A stretch of DNA of 8,303 bases, from contig NVRG01000019.1 of NCBI GenBank assembly GCA_002400805.1, positions 861 through 9,163 on the forward strand. Direction: 5' to 3'. Source of the DNA: Gammaproteobacteria bacterium (GTDB taxonomy: Bacteria; Pseudomonadota; Gammaproteobacteria; Nitrosococcales; Methylophagaceae). A model generated the notes under the pieces. That model was not told the origin of the DNA, ran no database searches, and worked only from the letters and a program-made list of their open reading frames with translations. Shown here piece after piece: positions 6,402 through 8,303 of the stretch (positions are counted from its first letter, which is position 1; every line of letters starts with the position of its first letter). The translations under genes were made by a program, and so were the position numbers.

Positions 6402-7409
6402 ATGCGAGTTTTAGGAATTGAATCATCCTGCGATGAAACCGGTATTGCCCTCTATGATACAGAGAAAGGGCTATTGGCACATGCTCTTTTTAGCCAGGTT
6501 GCCATGCATGCTGAATATGGTGGCGTTGTACCTGAGCTTGCTTCTCGTGACCATATTCGCAAAACATTACCGTTGATTGACCAAGTGTTAACTCAAGCGC
6601 AACTTCAGCGCACGGATATAGATGCGGTTGCCTATACCGCGGGTCCAGGATTAGTCGGTGCATTATTAGTCGGTACCGCCATAGGCCGCAGCCTTGCCTG
6701 GGCCTTAGACATTCCGGCGATAGCCATCAATCATATGGAAGGTCATTTATTATCGCCGCTGTTAGAAGACAATCCACCTGCTTTTCCATTTGTATCCTTA
6801 CTCGTTTCTGGCGGTCATACCTTATTGGTTGAAGTGCAAGCGGTAGGCCAATATAAACTCCTGGGTGAATCTATTGATGATGCCGTTGGTGAAGCATTCG
6901 ATAAAACAGCAAAAATGCTGGGCCTAGACTATCCCGGTGGTCCAGTGCTGGCCAAACTTGCAGAGCAAGGCATCGCCGATAAGTATGAATTTCCGAGACC
7001 GATGACTAATCGACCAGGTTTAGACTTCAGTTTTAGTGGTTTAAAAACATTTGCGATGAATACATGGCGCGATAGTAACCAAACAGAGCAAGATAAAGCC
7101 GACATTGCGCTGGCTTTTCAAACGGCGGCAATCGAAACCTTAGCGATAAAATGTAAACGTGCCTTGAAGCAAACAAATTTATCGACATTAGTTGTAGCCG
7201 GTGGCGTCAGCGCGAATAAAGCGTTACGAACACGACTTTCTGCCATGCCGACTATCAATGTTTATTATCCTCGTCCAGAATTTTGTAGTGATAATGGTGC
7301 GATGATTGCCTTTGCCGGGGCAATGCGCGGTGCTAATTTGAAACAAGAACAAAAACCTAGTTTTTCTGCTCGGCCTCGTTGGCCGCTAGATGAACTGAGT
7401 CCGCCTTAA
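6402..7409 (+). CDS. tsaD: tRNA N6-adenosine threonylcarbamoyltransferase TsaD
   Basis: The 335-residue Kae1/TsaD-family protein transfers the threonylcarbamoyl group from threonylcarbamoyl-AMP to A37 of tRNAs reading ANN codons (t6A), acting with TsaB and TsaE in the cytoplasm. The ASKHA-fold signatures are all present: GIESSCDET (5-13), the metal-binding NHMEGHL with H111 and H115 (110-116), SGGHT (136-140), the nucleotide-site segment LDFSFSGLK (208-216), GGVSAN (267-272), and the third metal ligand D297 in CSDNGAMIA. Length matches the bacterial family (E. coli 337). The start at 6402 gives the canonical [14 protein letters not shown]-terminus; the Shine-Dalgarno is weak (a GGA about 12 nt upstream). 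It is divergent from rpsU, the usual gammaproteobacterial arrangement. tRNA-Ile2, whose gene lies in this window, carries t6A at position 37 in characterised bacteria. Confidence 0.99.
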   Translation: MRVLGIESSCDETGIALYDTEKGLLAHALFSQVAMHAEYGGVVPELASRDHIRKTLPLIDQVLTQAQLQRTDIDAVAYTAGPGLVGALLVGTAIGRSLAWALDIPAIAINHMEGHLLSPLLEDNPPAFPFVSLLVSGGHTLLVEVQAVGQYKLLGESIDDAVGEAFDKTAKMLGLDYPGGPVLAKLAEQGIADKYEFPRPMTNRPGLDFSFSGLKTFAMNTWRDSNQTEQDKADIALAFQTAAIETLAIKCKRALKQTNLSTLVVAGGVSANKALRTRLSAMPTINVYYPRPEFCSDNGAMIAFAGAMRGANLKQEQKPSFSARPRWPLDELSPP

Positions 7410-7417
7410 TTTTTGGC

Positions 7418-7972
7418 TTACCACATCAAGTCATCTGGGATTTGATAGTCGGCATAAGGATCATTCTCTTCAGGTGCCGCATCCACCGCGGTACGGACAA
7501 TAATCTTGGGTAAGCGCACTTCGATTCTTTCAGCAATTTTATCGGGGATAAGTGCAGTAACATTCGCTAGAACAGCAATGGCTAACTGACCCAAGGTAAG
7601 CTGTCGCTGCTGTTCGCTAGAGACATAGATTTTTTTTACTTTTTTATCCTGAGTAAAGTTATAGGCAATATCGGCATCCTCGGGAATAGTAACCGTATGC
7701 TGCTGAACAATTTGGCCAACTTCCGCAAGCAACGCCTTTTTAGCTCGCGCTTCATCACGCTGTTTATTTAAATTTAGATCACGCTGCTGCTTATCACGCT
7801 GTGCTTGTTCTATTTTTAGCGTAGACGGATCCTGAGCTTCAATTTGCTGACCTGATTTTTTGGCCTGCCTAATTTTATTATTATCTTTACGTTTCTGATG
7901 TTGAGATTTTTTTGCTTTTTTCTTATCAATAACACCAATGTTTAGTAATTGATCCTGTAATGATCCCGCCAT
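7418..7972 (-). CDS. DUF2058 family protein (YaiL-like)
   Basis: The 184-residue hydrophilic protein resembles E. coli YaiL. The N-terminus SLQDQLLNIGVIDKKKAKK (4-22) matches the family pattern LQEQLLKAGLV..KKA. A long, highly charged helical stretch rich in Lys, Gln and Arg follows (about 17-82) and is probably coiled-coil. A compact domain contains IAYNFTQDKKVKKIYVSSEQ (102-121), and the tail DPYADYQIPDDLMW (171-184) is the family's hallmark C-terminus. There is no signal peptide or membrane segment. Function is not established; its strongly basic N-terminal half suggests nucleic-acid or ribosome association, which is inference. A Shine-Dalgarno AAAGAGA lies 5-6 nt before the ATG. It starts 43 nt after the plsY stop on the same strand, so co-transcription with plsY is plausible, and it converges on tsaD with an 8-nt gap. 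Confidence 0.93.
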   Translation of the reverse strand: MAGSLQDQLLNIGVIDKKKAKKSQHQKRKDNNKIRQAKKSGQQIEAQDPSTLKIEQAQRDKQQRDLNLNKQRDEARAKKALLAEVGQIVQQHTVTIPEDADIAYNFTQDKKVKKIYVSSEQQRQLTLGQLAIAVLANVTALIPDKIAERIEVRLPKIIVRTAVDAAPEENDPYADYQIPDDLMW

Positions 7973-8015
7973 TGTGATCTCTTTATTTTATTTAGTCGGA
8001 TGATTTAAGTTTGCA

Positions 8016-8303
8016 CTACTTTGATGGTTTACTTTCTTCACCGGAAATCAACCGCTGAATATTGCCACGATGGCGAGCTAATAACATGACGGCCATAACA
8101 ACAACTATCCAACGTGCATTAATGCTATCAATTAACCACAAACTATAAACGGGTGTCATTGCTGCAGCGCTAATCGCTGATAAAGAAGAAATACGACTGA
8201 TTAAAAATACTGCAAGCCAGGTTAATAATGCTGCACCCGCCATTAATGGAGATAAAGCCAAAAAGGCACCCAAAGCGGTAGCAACACCTTTGCCGCCTTT
8301 AAA
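8016..8303 (-). CDS. plsY: Acyl-phosphate:glycerol-3-phosphate acyltransferase PlsY (5' part outside window)
   Basis: The visible 95 residues are the C-terminal half of PlsY (E. coli YgiH has 205). PlsY is the inner-membrane enzyme that transfers an acyl group from acyl-phosphate to sn-glycerol-3-phosphate, the first step of phospholipid synthesis with PlsX. The frame opens at the window edge with FKGGKGVAT, the conserved third PlsY motif (glycine-rich loop), followed by two hydrophobic membrane stretches, the SRISSLSAISAA segment typical of the family, a last membrane helix (WIVVVMAVMLLA), and the conserved basic end RHRGNIQRLISGEE. The frame is open through the right edge, so a TTG at 8273 should not be taken as a start. 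PlsY near tsaD and rpsU is common in gammaproteobacteria. Confidence 0.96.
   Translation of the reverse strand, partial: FKGGKGVATALGAFLALSPLMAGAALLTWLAVFLISRISSLSAISAAAMTPVYSLWLIDSINARWIVVVMAVMLLARHRGNIQRLISGEESKPSK

Noticed and set aside
8016..8273. Complete 85-residue membrane protein starting at TTG 8273
   Set aside because: The frame continues upstream through FKGGKGVAT, a core PlsY motif, to the window edge, so this is the 3' part of plsY and not a separate gene.

Overview
The window reads as chromosomal DNA of a gammaproteobacterium of moderate G+C content. It carries the macromolecular-synthesis cluster rpsU-yqeY-dnaG-rpoD on the minus strand, tsaD divergent from rpsU, a YaiL-type DUF2058 gene and the 3' part of plsY. 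This order, the E. coli-like sigma-70 (long non-conserved insert, nearly identical region 4) and the DUF2058 tail all point to Gammaproteobacteria. Having yqeY between rpsU and dnaG resembles pseudomonads and many marine lineages more than enterics. I cannot name a genus.

Left part (1-1751, minus strand): one large, more A+T-rich accessory gene enters from the left edge. It encodes a single-domain AAA+ ATPase with a long N-terminal region that I do not recognise with certainty. Its ATPase core follows the pattern of an AAA subfamily best known from fungal genomes. It starts at GTG 1602 with a good Shine-Dalgarno sequence; the last few residues lie outside the window. A strong rho-independent terminator (1752-1788) separates it from the next transcription unit.

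Centre (1795-6263, minus strand): in transcription order rpsU (ribosomal protein S21), yqeY (GatB/YqeY-domain protein), dnaG (primase), rpoD (housekeeping sigma factor) and a tRNA with a CAT anticodon. The cluster links translation, replication initiation and transcription initiation. rpoD has its own extended -10 promoter after dnaG. The tRNA begins 5 nt after the rpoD stop and is best read as the AUA-decoding tRNA-Ile2 (lysidine-modified), because its acceptor stem has the C4-G69 and C5-G68 pairs. A 22-bp perfect palindrome covers the end of dnaG.

Right part (6264-8303): a 138-bp divergent promoter region, then tsaD on the plus strand (t6A modification of tRNA). tsaD converges, with an 8-nt gap, on a minus-strand DUF2058 gene, which lies downstream of plsY (acyl-phosphate:glycerol-3-phosphate acyltransferase, 5' end outside the window).

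Most of the window is conserved core genome. The least ordinary items are the AAA+ gene, the tRNA abutting rpoD, and the overlapping inverted repeats between dnaG and rpoD. I see no CRISPR array, insertion sequence or prophage gene.
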